From Euglena gracilis (taxonomy: Eukaryota > Euglenida > Euglenophyceae > Euglenales): DNA of 64,000 nucleotides. Shown here in pieces: positions 49,241-61,469 of this stretch. Location of the stretch: contig CP154956.1 in assembly GCA_039621445.1 (NCBI GenBank), forward strand, positions 3,718,170 to 3,782,169. The letters are read 5' to 3'. Under the pieces are notes generated by a model. It was not told the origin of the DNA, did not search any database, and was given only the letters and a program-made list of their open reading frames with translations. The first letter of the stretch is position 1; the number at the start of each line of letters is the position of its first letter. The position numbers were made by a program, and so were the translations under genes.

Positions 49241-50440
49241 GAACGTTTAACTACTTATTTAATAAATTTTGAGCTATAATTTCTTTCTGAGTTTCTATCT
49301 TTTTTGTTCGCATATCATGTCGGATAAACTGCAAGCCCTGGTGGGGTTCAAGCTTTGAACTACCTGAAGTTCCAACGTACGACTCAAGTCATTGAAGTTT
49401 GTTTTGACAAAAGCACAAGTCCGGAAACAGAAGTACATGTCCGAGATAAAACACAGCCAAGACAACTACTGGAGTGGTTCTTCTCCTGGCGGCCGCTGCA
49501 GCAGTTGAACGTTACCTGCTACACCAGTTGGCTTGAAGATTTATCCTTGCGTACGCTTTACTTTGGCGTAATCATATGTGCTGTAACATAGCAATCACTT
49601 CCCCAACCCGCACAACGGCCCCAGGGGTTTCTACTCATTCCAGAGATGTGGCCCCAGGGGCCCATGCTTTTGCCACGATGCTCCCAGATTTTGCCACAGG
49701 GCTCAACGAATTTCAAATGATAATGAACAAAAATGCCAAAGTGCTGACAAACCAAGCGAAAACTGGCGCCCAGAAAACCATTCTGCATTCTGAGGGCATC
49801 ATGTGGCACAAAAACTGCTTCAAAGGCCTTCAGCAAATGGGTCACAAACTGGCACCCAGAGAAGCATTTTCAGAAGACCTTTGTCATGGAATCTGTAAAA
49901 CGTGCCCGAGGGCCCGGAAAATATACAGTCAAAATGGATCAAAATGTCCCAGGGCTGACACTTCAGTTGGACACTGGCATAGGAAAGTTTTTTGAGTGCC
50001 CAGCACAAACCCCAGAAAAACATTCTGCAGACACAATCTGTACAACAGCCTCAGACAAATGGGCCCTGGATCAACACCTAAAACAACTTTTTGGACACCA
50101 AACTTTGGAATCGGAAATTCTTTCTGAGGATGTGGCCCCAGAGCCCCAGGCTTTTACCTTGATGCCCCCAGATTTAGCCCCAGGGCTGAACAGATTACAA
50201 ATGATTATGAACAAAATGCCCCAGGTCAGCATCTGAGGACACGGACTGCACAAAAACTACTCCAAAAGCCCTCACCAAATGGGCTACAAATTGACAGTCA
50301 GAAAAGCATTTTGAAAACACTCTTTACAGACAATTTGGTACCAAAGTCAAAGACAAGAACCTTCCCAGTTCCCAAGACAGGCAAACAGAAAAAAAATTCC
50401 TGAGGATTCTGCGGACAGACGACCACCTGGAAAAAAGTGC
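49241..50440. other. Unassigned DNA with an internal duplication
   Basis: The first 320 bases are A/T-rich with a possible 78-aa frame (49355-49591). 49640-49740 and 50125-50225 are related (gatgtggccccaggggccca ... ccccagattttgccacaggg ... ttcaaatgataatgaacaaa), 480 bp apart. The frame 49576-49995 covers one copy but is not matched in the other. This may be the 5' UTR of element C or an older repeat. Confidence 0.45.
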
Positions 50441-50447
50441 AGCACTT

Positions 50448-51055
50448 TTGCGACCACAGCACCCATCAGTACTACTCGCCCGGAACGTGCAGCCAAATCC
50501 AGACCCGGCAACCAGCAGCAATGCTGTGCAACAAGCAGGACCCCTCCACATCGCCTGCCCTTTTTCCCCAGTTACACGTTTCAAACCTCGGATGAAGCAG
50601 CCACGAAACATCGCGATGACCGGATTCGTGTATCCAGACCGCAGATACCGGACAGACTTTGGCTCATGATCACAAACACATTGGCGTGCGTTAGCTGTCT
50701 TCGTCAAGTATCCAGGCGCCAGACCTGCCGGTCACTAGACTACCAAGAAGTCCCGTTCTTTGACAACCCATATCAATGTATTCCAGCTGTTGCCCGAACA
50801 GCAGCACCCTTGAGCACCCCACACACAGAAAATGCACCACGTCACGAGAATGTGTTTCATGCAGAACGCTGCCGACAAGAAATACTAAAACTCCTCCTTG
50901 GAAAGCGAGCCACTATCCGAACCATCCCTCAAAAAGAAATCCCGGCAACCACAGCCTCATTTACAAAAAAATAACAACGCTTCAATACCACCCCGAAGTG
51001 TTTCAACTTGTTCAAACTGCTCAGGTTGGTTACATGGGTATTGCCTGTCCCGTAA
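50448..51055 (+). pseudogene. N-terminal region of C with 2A-like motif and zinc finger
   Basis: Frame 50448-50669 includes LLARNVQPNPDP, close to the 2A self-processing consensus DxExNPGP that several non-LTR elements carry at this place, here with Asp and Gly lost. Downstream, frame 50898-51176 has CSNCSGWLHGYCL, a PHD-like C-x2-C...H-x2-C module. Frames change in between. Confidence 0.5.
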
Positions 51056-52038
51056 ATGGGAGGAATCAGCCAAGAAAGACGCAACTCTAACACAATCATT
51101 AATGCTGCATCAAAATACGAAGAAAGCCCTTGCGAAAAATTCACTCTTGAAAACGATGAGAGAGTGGAAGAACTAACGTCACAACGCCTGCAATATAAAA
51201 CCACACGCATCACACACAAAACACGGGCATCTGTCATCAGGGCAATTGAAGATGGAGCACTGACGATTGCAGCCAAACGGCTGCTCTCCAAAGGACTACA
51301 TGACACCAGTGACGAGCGGGTCCAAGCCAGTCTTCTGAGCAGGTACCCCCAAGAACAACCCAACAACGTGAGCCGAAATGAACATAGCCCAGTCCCTGCA
51401 CCTTCCGATGCACTTTTTACACCCCCGCCATGTCATTCAGAAAGAACGCTGAAATGGGTTGAAATGATCAAGAGCTTCCGAAAAGGTTCCGCACCAGGGC
51501 CTTCTTGCTTCAGACCAGTTCATTTGCAACAAATGACTCTTACAGGAAACCCGAACACTACGGACACCCTTCTCCAGCTTGACATTCTGGTACAAACAGC
51601 AATTGAATGCAAACTGCAACCTGATGTCACACAACTTCTTGGGGCAGCCAATCTCATACCCATGAAGAAGAAGTCACCTGGAGATAACTCCTTGGAAGAT
51701 GATGAAACACAAGTGAATGAGTCACTTCAATTCTGGTGTCACCAAGACAACGTTTTCAACATTTGGGACCTGGAAACAGAATCACACAACGACGCAATGG
51801 TTCGACCGATTGCAGCAGGTGAGACACTAAGGAGATTGATTGGGAAGATTGCACTGTCGCTCCCAGAAACAAAAGCTGTCACCAGCAAACTCATTCCACA
51901 CCAACTGGGTGTAAATGCATCACGAGCCATAGAACATACTCCCATTCACGTAGAACGTCCACTCAACACCCTCGCTAAGCCAGCCTGACAACGACGACTG
52001 AGTTCTGATGCAGGTGGACATATCCAATGTGTTTAATA
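51056..52038 (+). pseudogene. Reverse transcriptase of C, first half
   Basis: A 310-aa open frame with the RT fingers: GSAPGPSCFRPVHLQQM, LIPMKKKS, RPIAAGETLRRLIGKIA and HQLGVNASRAIEH, typical of a non-LTR lineage with a RPIxxGExxRR motif. It stops at TGA 51986, but another frame carries on with LMQVDISNVFN, motif A, whose catalytic Asp is at 52017-52019. The MITE follows at once. Confidence 0.75.
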
Positions 52039-52418
52039 ACCCCCCCCCAAATAATACCCCCCCGGGGTATTATTTTTTCGCCCGAAGTCCCGGCCCGAGG
52101 GGGGGGGGGATATTATTTGGGGGGGGTATTATTTTTCCAAAATTTTCGAAATTTTTCGAAGTCCCGTAAAACCCAAAATAGCACCCAAAACCCCCTTTGG
52201 GGTCATTTTTTGCACTTTCTTGTCAAATTTACCATTTTATGGAGGTCAGATGAGCCAGAAAAATTGATTTCTTTCGTAATTTGTTGTCAGAGATTGTGGT
52301 TTTTACCGACATTTTCAGGTCAAAAATCCGGGCCTTCGGCCCGGAACAGGGGGGGGGTATTATTTCGGCGGCCGAAGTCGGACCCCGAGGGGGGGGGGGT
52401 ATTTTTCTGGGGGGGGGT
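52039..52418. mobile_element. 380-bp MITE with TA target duplication
   Basis: It begins ACCCCCCCCCAAATAATACC and ends with GGGGGGGT, with TA on both sides (52037-52038 and 52419-52420). Removing it with one TA restores the RT codons Val-Phe-Asn-Thr-Ile-Ser across motif A, so the boundaries are exact. GTATTATT and CCCGAAGTC words occur near both ends in inverted order, extending the inverted repeat. TA duplication suggests Tc1/mariner-type mobilisation. Confidence 0.85.
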
Positions 52419-52420
52419 TA

Positions 52421-53606
52421 CCATCAGTCGATCATCGATGCATCAACAAGTCCATCGGCTGGCACCACACCTCAGCAAGTGGATACACAATCTGTACGAC
52501 AACCCACCGTCAGTCATACTGAAGGGAGCAACCAAAATTCTGGTATGCAAAACTGGAGTACACCAAGGACTCTGCTCTTTGCTGCTGGCATACAACCAGT
52601 GATTGAACAGCGACAGAGCCTTTGACTCAGTATCTGGTATGCTGATGACGGAACATTAATTGGACAAACTGAAGCAATCGAAATGGCATACAACGCAATG
52701 CGTGACGGTTTTGCCAAAACTGGCCTGCATCTGAACCAAAACAAAATGTGTCATTTGGGGTCCAGGCATGCACCATCCTGGCAGAGAGGGTCTTCAAATT
52801 GCCAAAACGAAACCGATCCCGTGGAACCCAAGAAGTGGCATTATCCTACTTCGAACACCAGTAACATACCGACAAGCCACAGAAAATCAATTTTTGAAGA
52901 CATTCTGGGCAACCAAACGACTCGAACTGAGACCTCTGCTACGCCTAATTTAAGTCCTGGGTCACTCACAGTACGAACACTGCCTACTCAGATCTTCAGC
53001 AGATGTATGTGGTATCATGCACTTGCTCCGAACCACAGATACCACACATGTTCATCAAACACTACGTCGCGTTCACCATGACGTATTGGAGGCTGTTGGA
53101 AATATGATCGGATGCTCGTTACTGAAGGTCAAGCAGAATATGTCTTCCTGCCAACAAAACGTGACGGACTTGGCATCAATTCACCCCTTCACCGTCATCA
53201 TGTGGCGCGACTCTGCTGTATTGATAGCTATGTACACAATAAAAACCAATATGACGGCGCACTCCCTGGTAACATGGCAGAAAGACAGTCCCCTGACTTT
53301 CATCATCATGTCACAACGCTACGGGCATTCATTGGACAAGAAGTACAACCGCTGAAGGATTGGTCACCCAGCCCTGCAACAGTCCTCACTACCCCCACCA
53401 CTGAGATTCGACAGCTGCACTGGCAGGATCGGAACAATATTCAGCGTTACAAGGAACGGAAGCTGTCAGGCAGCCACCGAGATCTCTGTTGTAAAAGTCT
53501 AGAGACATCAAACTCCGGATCATGGCTAAATGCATGCCCATCAATAGCACTCGGAAACCTTGTCGACCACATTTATTATTGCCTTGCCGTCCAATGGTGG
53601 TGAGAC
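52421..53606 (+). pseudogene. Reverse transcriptase of C, second half
   Basis: HRLAPHLSKWIHNLYDNPPS and KTGVHQG (motif B region) are followed, after a stop and frameshift near 52605, by SIWYADDGTLIG with the catalytic YADD at 52638-52649. Thumb-like text (MRDGFAKTGLHLNQNK) follows. 53017-53603 continue the C-terminal domain in shifting frames (RVHHDVLEAVGNMIG; FLPTKRDGLGINSPLHRHH). Confidence 0.75.
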
Positions 53607-54165
53607 ATGCCATTACTGAACTACACTGAACTCGGAGGGACATGTGCTCAATGCTCTGCATGTCTTGCTGCTTGGGGAGACAACGCGTTCACATGCAAAG
53701 CCAACGGTCTGACACGCAGACACAAGTTTATCCAAGATTGGCTACTAAACACAATGCGCCAAGCGGGCAACACTGCCTCAAAAGAGGCAGCACTTCTACA
53801 CGGCAGTCTTCCGGGAGACATTCTTCTCCACACTTGGAAAGGAGGACCACCACTGGCTGTGTAACTGACAGTGGTGCACACACTCAGACCTTCTGAGCCA
53901 CGTCCATCTCCTGAAACCGTTAAAAAATGCTACTTCGAGAAGAACAAGCCAACAGCTTGTGAAAAAGTCCGCTGCAGATTCAAACGTCTTGTACTCCACC
54001 CATGGATTGGAACAACAACTGAAGGATGTTTAATTCTACACCACATCTGTCGCCTTTTTGCGGAAAACACAATCATCAAACCGACCAAATCTGAGAGAGT
54101 GGGAAACTTCTGGCAATCACTCTCTGTTTGCGTCATGAAAACGGTGGCCTCACAGCTCAGACTGA
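53607..54165 (+). pseudogene. Zinc finger and endonuclease-like C-terminus of C
   Basis: CAQCSACLAAWGDNAFTC followed by RRHKFIQDWLL resembles the C-x2-C...H-x-C finger plus helix of this family, with Asn where His is usual. PGDILLHTWKGGPPLAV, stop, LTVVHTL then lines up with D: the second acidic residue of the PD-(D/E)xK-like core falls on a TAA (53862-53864). A further frame (53871-54614) continues with CEKVRCRFKRLVLHPW and NFWQSLSV. Confidence 0.6.
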
Positions 54166-54169
54166 CAAC

Positions 54170-54600
54170 TTACACTGGTCCACTAGGACCACAGTTACCA
54201 ATGTTGCCCCCAACAGACAGCATGGGAAACACACTCCCAACGGGGAGGGAGGGCACACACAACAGAAAGCGCACAAAAACAGAAGAACACACCACACACC
54301 TACGCATAAAAGCAACAAGCAACAGCCAGAAAGCTAAAACACACAAGACCCACCACCTGACACACAAACATAAAGAAAAGGAACAGTCAGTACACGCTTG
54401 CTGTTCCCACATCGCCTCCACACCAAGCCTGACAACTCCATTCCGCCATACCATTCTCCCTCCTGCACCCGCCACTGAGTATCCCCTCTTCCGTGCCTTC
54501 TCCTGTACCTTGACCCTCTCACCAACCCTCTGTTCCTCTTTGTCTCGTGCAGCTTCTGTATGTAACCTTACACACCCCGAACCCGTCGACTGGACACAGC
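54170..54600 (+). other. 3' UTR of C
   Basis: Non-coding, A/C-rich. 54400-54560 matches the D tail (caccaagcctgacaactcca, ccctcctgcacccgccactg, ccttctcctgtacct). It ends near cacccgaacccgtcgactgg without a clear poly(A). 54601-54712 then holds a short segment I cannot assign before the LTR of Z. Confidence 0.55.
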
Positions 54601-54712
54601 TACCAAGGCCATAGCCTGGTGGGGATGACCCTTCCGTGCCTGTTGGGGAAGTTCCACAGGCGGTTATCGACGGCGCCCAGTCCAAAAACTGCTCCGGATG
54701 ATGGGGGATGAT

Positions 54713-55142
54713 TGAGTACCAGGCAGCCATACTGCCATGGCACTTTGTACCAGATACAATGGGCTGCGGCCTACAATCTGCCTACGGCCGGGCTGTACAC
54801 AGTGGTATGGTTAAACCATAAGACAAAGAGAGAATCTCAGAGCTAGCGAAAGCTTAGCGAAAGTAACTGGTTCCTAATCCAAGGTTACAAGGTTTGGTTC
54901 TTTGCAATTCTGTTTTAGAATTCTGAGGGCGAAGTCCCATTTGAATAGAAGTTTTATTTCTTTCTTTTACAAAGCTCGAAAGAGCAAAAGTCACTTTCAT
55001 ATAAGGGACTGCGGTCACGGCAATTCTCTTTGCCTTTGTGCTTTGCAATCAAAACCGGAAAGGGAGGCAAATTTTATTGTTACTTCCCCCTCGGGCTTTT
55101 CGGGAGGAAACCGTAAGGAGAAAAACCTGGGTGGGGCGTACA
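54713..55142 (+). repeat. 5' LTR of Z
   Basis: It starts TGAGTACCAGGCAGCCATAC and ends GTGGGGCGTACA. The B LTR on its minus strand starts TGTGTACCAGGCAGCATGAA and ends GGGGACGYRCA. The size is 430 bp against 415 bp for B. The start is fixed only by this similarity, since the 3' LTR is outside the window. Confidence 0.75.
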
Positions 55143-55144
55143 CT

Positions 55145-55159
55145 TGGTAGCAGGATAGG
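55145..55159 (+). promoter_or_regulatory. Primer-binding site of Z
   Basis: TGGTAGCAGGATAGG lies two bases (CT) after the LTR end, as in B. The match to a tRNA CCA end is clear; the tRNA species is not determined. Confidence 0.75.
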
Positions 55160-55364
55160 TTTAACGGTCGAACGACAACAGAAACACTAAGAAAGAGGCT
55201 CCTAAGCACGGGCGAGGTGTCGCAGGGGCACAAGTGGCTACGGCTGCATCACAAAGCCTCTGAGCCCCCACTTTTGCTTATCTTTTGGTGTGCTTTTACA
55301 CAAATTTTTACAATTTTACAACTTTTACTATTTTCACCAAAATCTTCCCAACTTTTCATCAAAA

Positions 55365-58300
55365 ATGCAAACCGCAACTGCGAACAATGGAAACGCACCT
55401 ATTACTTATGTTTTGTTAAAAGGTTCGCTTCGTGGATTGCAGAATGCAGACGAAGTCGTTACGGCGGCAGAAAATTTTTCCTTTCAACGCACGAATGCCC
55501 CAATCGGTTTAGCGACAGAAAATTTTTATTCACAAGGAGCAGATGTCCAGACCGCTTCTGCGGTAGAAAATTTTTCTGTACAACGGGCGCATGCCCAAGC
55601 TGCTTCAGCGGTACCGCCCCCCATCACAACCAGGTTTTCGAACCCAATCCGCTTTAGTGGTGACCCCCCTTACAACAAGCCGCTTCGGCGGTGCCCTCCC
55701 CTCCAAGGGTCTTCGGACCCAAGCCGCTTCGGCGGTACCCCTCAAGGGTCCCGCCCTCCCCCCTCCAAGGGTCTACGGACCCAACCCGCATTCGCGGAAC
55801 CAACCTTACAACAGCCTTAGTGCCTTTTGGCACCCAATTGCCAACAGAGCCCCCCCCTTACGAGGACGGGTTGGAAACACCTTGTTTTTTCCAACCCCCC
55901 GCCCCCTGCCCTACCACCGGTAAGCCCCATTCGGGACTTGCCCCCCCCCCTCCACAATTGGGAGAAATCCCAGAACTACCTTGGTCCGCTGAAATGCGGT
56001 TGGTGGTCCCGGACACTGCCGGTGTCATTGTTCCTATGGACAATGATCCCGAGGAAGACCGGGATTCGTTCTCCAGTAATACCGTTGAGCGCGCAGTCGC
56101 AAATTTACCGGAGAACCACCCACTACAACAGCAATTTCGACACATCGAAGCATGTGTCCAAAATTGCGCTAAAACACTAAACCAAGTCCTACAATTTGAT
56201 GAAGACAGTCACAAGGCTGTTTTCGGCAAGCTGGACTTCCTTTGGCAATATATCCAAGAATTTGGACAATTTTGCCAAAAGAATTTTAACTCCACTACAA
56301 TGGACCTTCAGAACCTCCACCAAGGTTTTGACGCATTTGTGCGCAACACCTTGGTACAAAACTTCCAACAAGTACAAGAGACCCTCCATACCGCGGAATC
56401 GCGGAATAACGCAAAATTTTCACATTTACAACAAAATCTACAACAACTGTTTACACAACTGGAAAATTTTTCTTATACAATGCAAGAAATGCAGTCCCGG
56501 TTACAACAACGGGATAAAGCGCCTACGGGTGCGGAACTTGGCTGATATGTCTCATATGAGCACTTCTCAACTTTGTCCAATGTTGTATAACAGTCCCAAG
56601 AACGCATTTTGCGTTTGGGTGATGAAAACACGAGTTTTCATCACAATTTTGCACAAATACGCGAAAACTATGTACAACGAGCTTTTGCTCAAAAACTGGA
56701 AGAGCGGATCACTCGTTTGGAGCAAACTTCCTGCAAATGCGGTGAATTTTCCCATAATTTGACCACATTACACACTCAAGAGGCGGAATTCGCGCATCGG
56801 TAGTATTTCCTCCATGAAAAGTGACAAAGCAACCTAAAAAAACTTGAAACTGATTCCAATACGCTACAAACCGCTACGGCGGCGCTCCGATCCCGCGATG
56901 CGGTGATTCGTAGCTTACAAACCGCGAACGCGGAACTCCAAGACCGAGAAACGGTCATAACTACATTCGAAACCGTTAATGCGGACCTCCAAACTTCGTT
57001 TGCAGAACAGAAAACCGCTTTGCGGATGTTTCGTCACTACAAACTGCAATTGGGGACTTACCACGCCGGTTTGCGGAAACTTTCACCAACAATCCCAGTA
57101 TGGGAGCAGTACGATCCACTGTAACCGATTTGCACAACCAGTTACAAGCGGATGTGAACAAAATTGAATCTGTGTTTGCGGATTTGCACAAACGGTGCAA
57201 CGGAATTCAAAAATCACTTCCGGATGTCACCGGCATTGAAACCGCGCTTGCGGATTTGAATACCCAACACAAAACCCTACAATCCAGCACTTCCTATTTA
57301 CAAAAACGCGTACAAGCACTTACTACAAGGGTCTCCGGACTCCAACCATCTTCGGATGGTCAACCGGTTCGCGAAGTCAAACTACCCCTTGATTTTCGCA
57401 CATTTTACGCCCAAATGCTTGCGAAAAATCAGGAAAACCTACAAACATTTTGTGAAACCTTGATAAGGACCGAAAATTCGGTCACCCAACAAGTTGTCAC
57501 ACTAAAACAACAAATTTCGGTGTTGGAGAACCAACTTTCTACAATGATGGATGACAAAACTGCTGAAAATGCGGTAGGGGTACATCAACACACGTTGGGT
57601 ACCACAACCCCACAAACCCAGAATCGGATGAACGCCATTACAACCGCGATGGAAACTTTGGTTAAACGGGTCCAATTCTTGGACACCACTTTTCCAAAGC
57701 TGTCAGCGGATTTCGACTCCATTGTGGATAAATTACCGCTTTTGGATGAATTGCCTTCATAACGCAAACGTATGAAGCGTTTGCAGTGTGATTCTGAACG
57801 AGTTTCGGACCTTTTCCAAGTGGTTGGTTCACTGGAACAAAGTATCCAAGATTTTGCATTGAGTTTGGATGGGTTTCATGCAAAATCCCGCAACCTCCCG
57901 CACTTTGCCCATGAAAAGTTTTTGGTGGTCAAAATGCGACTTCCAGCTCACAACGCGCTGTTTGCGCGTCAACCGAAGCATATTCGGATGCCCGACATCC
58001 AAATCGCAAATTTGTGCATCAAATTCGCGGTTCGTTGGATTCTAATCCTTCCAAAAGCGCAGTATGCGCACCCCTACAAGCATCTTCGGACGCGCAAGCC
58101 CTACAAACATCCACGGATGCACATGTTCATGAACATGCCTACAATGGCGATTACAATCGCCCGTTTATACCAAATCTTAAGATTTCCCCCCATAAGGGTG
58201 AATCTTCTGATGAGGAACAGGTTTTTACCACAACAACCATGAATCCTCCGGTTTTACAACAAGAAATCCGTGAATCGGGACTGATTCGCGGTATGAGCCA

Positions 58301-59880
58301 TACCCCTACCCCAGGTATTGGCCATGGATCGCGAATGCGAAACGCGAAACTTACCGCGGTTCCCCGATTTGTGGGTGAACAACGGGATACCTACCCCCCT
58401 GGTACGTTACCACACCCCGAATCGCGGAACCGCGACCCTTTACAATCCGAACCGCGGAATCGCAAAACACAACCGCAAAATTTACACAACAGTGATGTAC
58501 CACACATCCATGGTACCTACGGTACCATGAGTACCATCCTGAATGCGCATTCGCGCATTCCACCACAACAACCCTACAATAACAATTACGATGAAAATCG
58601 CGGCCCACAACGCGATTTCAAAGGTACAATTACATTTGCCAACAAGGTAAAGCCACAACGGAACGGATATCCCACAACTGGGAAACAATTTTGGCGCGAC
58701 TGGGTATACTACTGGGACCTGAAAGGTCCAACCCACGACGGTAACCCCAAGGTAATCAAAATGTATTTTATTGATTGCGTCTCCAAGGAAGAAAAAGAAC
58801 GCGCCCGACAACTTGTGATCCGGAATCGGATTTCGTTTGATGAACTGGTTGACCAATATGCGTCAACCTGGTCGAGCCTAGTTTTGCGAATTACGCTGGA
58901 GAAAAAATGGCGGCAATTCGCGCCAGCTGACCGAAAATGGAAGGCAATCGACCTTTGGTATTCCAAATGGTTGGGATTGGCTTCTGAGGTTGATGAACTG
59001 GGAGAGAACCAAATGAAATAACAATTTGATTCGGTTCTCCAACATTTCATTCCTACTATTATCAAGGGTATTCACCGCGAGGAACTCGCGGACAACAAAC
59101 TCACACTTGACCAGCGATGTAATTGTGTTTCCAAACAAATGCAACTCTCACAGCTATTGGGACAGATACAATCCGCTTATGCCCACCACCCTACCGCTGG
59201 TCTCCCTAGCGGTACGGTCAGTGCCCTACAAAAGACTTATTCTCCAAAATCCCCACGGGGATAGGGCAAACATACAAACTCCCCAAGGGGAGACACAAAA
59301 CGCGCTATCCGTGCTTTTCTGACCAATCTTCTGAGAAAACTTGCTTTTTGTGAAACAAATCGGGGCATACGTCCCGTGAATGCCCCCACCCTGATACGCG
59401 AAAGCGGTATTAGAGTCCAAGGGATTAACAATCCTCGCGGAGCTCGCGCTCCTCTGGGTATTCGCACAAACCTGGACAATCACAATCTTCGGGTTATCGA
59501 CAAAGGTCTCGATTAGCGTTCCGCGACCGCGGACACGATTGCACACCTCATGGTCGATCACCCCGACCCCCTTACAAACGTGATACAAATCGCGATTCAT
59601 CGCGATCACGTTCGGGAAGTGGATCATCTTCTTCGCGGTCGTCATCCAGGAAACCGGGTTACAACAACTAATGTCGAACGGGATTCCGTTCACCAAAACC
59701 TCCAAGAGGTGAAAGCCCATAAAAGTCTCAAAACCGACAAAAATGTTCCATTTGTGAATTACACAACCACCACTCGTCCAAATGGTACCGTTCTTGCTCT
59801 CCCCGCCCGAACCAACGTCACCACAACGATACAAAGTACAACAAAAAACACAAGGTCGGGTTCAAAATCTGCTCTTTAGA
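55365..59880 (+). pseudogene. Gag of Z
   Basis: The ATG at 55365 starts MQTATANNGNAPITYVLLKG, followed by imperfect repeats (SAVENFSVQRAHAQ-like). Frame 55691-56545 adds LETPCFFQPP and long helices (LHTAESRNNAKFSHLQQNLQ). 57100-57762 is mostly coiled coil ending LLDELPS. 58014-59021 is the Gag core (RDWVYYWDLKG, RKWKAIDLWYSKWL, EVDELGENQMK). The zinc knuckle near 59345 reads C-F-L-stop-N-K-S-G-H-T-S-R-E-C: the second Cys codon is TGA, whereas B keeps it. An Arg/Ser/Asp/His-rich tail follows to 59879. Confidence 0.85.
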
Positions 59881-60043
59881 GGAGGGAACCCCGGCATTGG
59901 GCAGAGAGGAGGATGAGAACTCCGAATCCTCGTTCGAGGACGACCGCAATGCGGTCCGCCCATTGCGCGCTATCTACTCACACAAGAAAACGATAAACAG
60001 CCGAAGTGCTGAATCGGACTTGGAGTAGGGGAGCCCGAGGTCT

Positions 60044-61276
60044 GTGGGCACGGACCTCTGGGCTGATGAACAGATGGAAGTAGGACCTGATCAACCTTAC
60101 TTTCCCTGCCCATCTGCCATTTTGGTCGGTACCCGGAATATTTTCGGGTCCCCCACCCCCCACTCCAAATTTCTGCCTGGAATGCTGAGCAAAGAAGGAA
60201 CGGGATCCTGGAACAGTTGGAGAGACAACAATTTTACACCGGATCCTGCATCTTGCGCACCCCCCATGGAACTTTTGGTCCAAGCAGAAATCCGAACACA
60301 AAATTGTTCTACCAAATACAAAATTTTAATCGACACAGGGTGTCGAATTCCCCTTCTCTTTCGAACTGAACTAATTCCCAACTCCCTCTTGGTGAAAGCC
60401 AAGTACCCCATCAAAATTATGACTGCTGACAACAGCCCCATGGGCGGTGGTGACTTGGGATGCTTTTTAGACATACTCCTCCCCATCATCCCCAAGCACC
60501 ACTCACAGTCCCCACACATGCAAACTTTTCTGGGTACCTGGAGTTACGAATCGGGTATCCGCGTGTCTGGCGTAATTTTGGGTTTTCCATTCTTGCGTCA
60601 GAACCGCCTTGTTGTGGACTGCCCCTCCCTCAGTTTGTGCACTACTTCACGCACACAACCCACACCACCAAATTTCTCCCCCAAGGCGTCTTCCCAGACG
60701 TTACCCCGCCTTTCCACAACGTTTTCCACAACCGAAAAAACCGATTCCTACCCTAGGGGTAAAGAGAAAGCTGCCCACCTACCCACTACACTTTCACCGC
60801 ACCTTTCCCATGCGGTAGAGAAAGCAAGTAGCTTAACCCCCCACGTTTCACTGGGTTCCAAGGTGAAAGCCCAAAGGCCTGAAGAAATTTCGGTGTCGAG
60901 TAGCCGCCCAGCTGCACAACGTTTACGTTTTCCACTAGGTGTGTCGATTTCGGACATCTTTCAACACCCCCATACACACACTACACATATGCCTGACATG
61001 CACTACCAGACCGACACTTCCTTCCAATGCGCACATTGTCGGAGAATTTCCACACAACCTGATTTCGATTGTGGATGTATTGTTGAACCTTCCAAACTAA
61101 TCGCCTTACTCAACAACCCGAGTACATTTGGTACCGGAACCGGTACCGAGTTTACCCTGACAGCTGAACGAGACCACAACACACCGGGTTGTTACCCGTT
61201 GTGTGTTGAAGTACATCGACAAACTGGTCAAATGCAGAATAGCGTCCCTATTCGGAATCGCGAGAATCGTGCATGA
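60044..61276 (+). pseudogene. Aspartic protease and linker of Z
   Basis: A 410-aa open frame. KILIDTGCRIPLLFR (about residues 91-105) is the protease active site; GVILGFPFL (about 178-186) is the conserved second strand near the end of the fold. A Thr/Ser/Pro-rich linker with PRGKEKAAHLPT matches B. Near residue 325 is a possible zinc-binding patch CAHCRR...FDCGC. The frame ends at TGA 61274-61276, before the Dam-like region. Confidence 0.8.
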
Positions 61277-61469
61277 GGACCTCCAATGGCAGAAAGCCCA
61301 CCTTCCTGACCCCGAATGGCGGAATGCCAAACCCTCCAATGTCCCTGCATACAAGTGGCAGAATGCCAACAATAATTGTACTCCTTACAATACACGTGAT
61401 ACACTTGGTACAATGATTGATGAAGTGTCTTCGGACACACCGCATTACCGACGTGGCTCGGTAAACTGT

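Larger units (their letters stand above)
50441..54600 (+). mobile_element. Non-LTR retrotransposon C (decayed)
   Basis: Order: 2A-like N-terminus, zinc-finger segment, RT with YADD, C-terminal zinc finger and restriction-like endonuclease region, then a 3' UTR that matches D (54330-54570 against 48960-49160). Frames break at about 51055, 51988 (just before the MITE), 52610, 53080 and 53605. The 5' end is not fixed; it may lie at 49241. The poly(A) tail is not visible. The element cannot be active. Confidence 0.75.
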
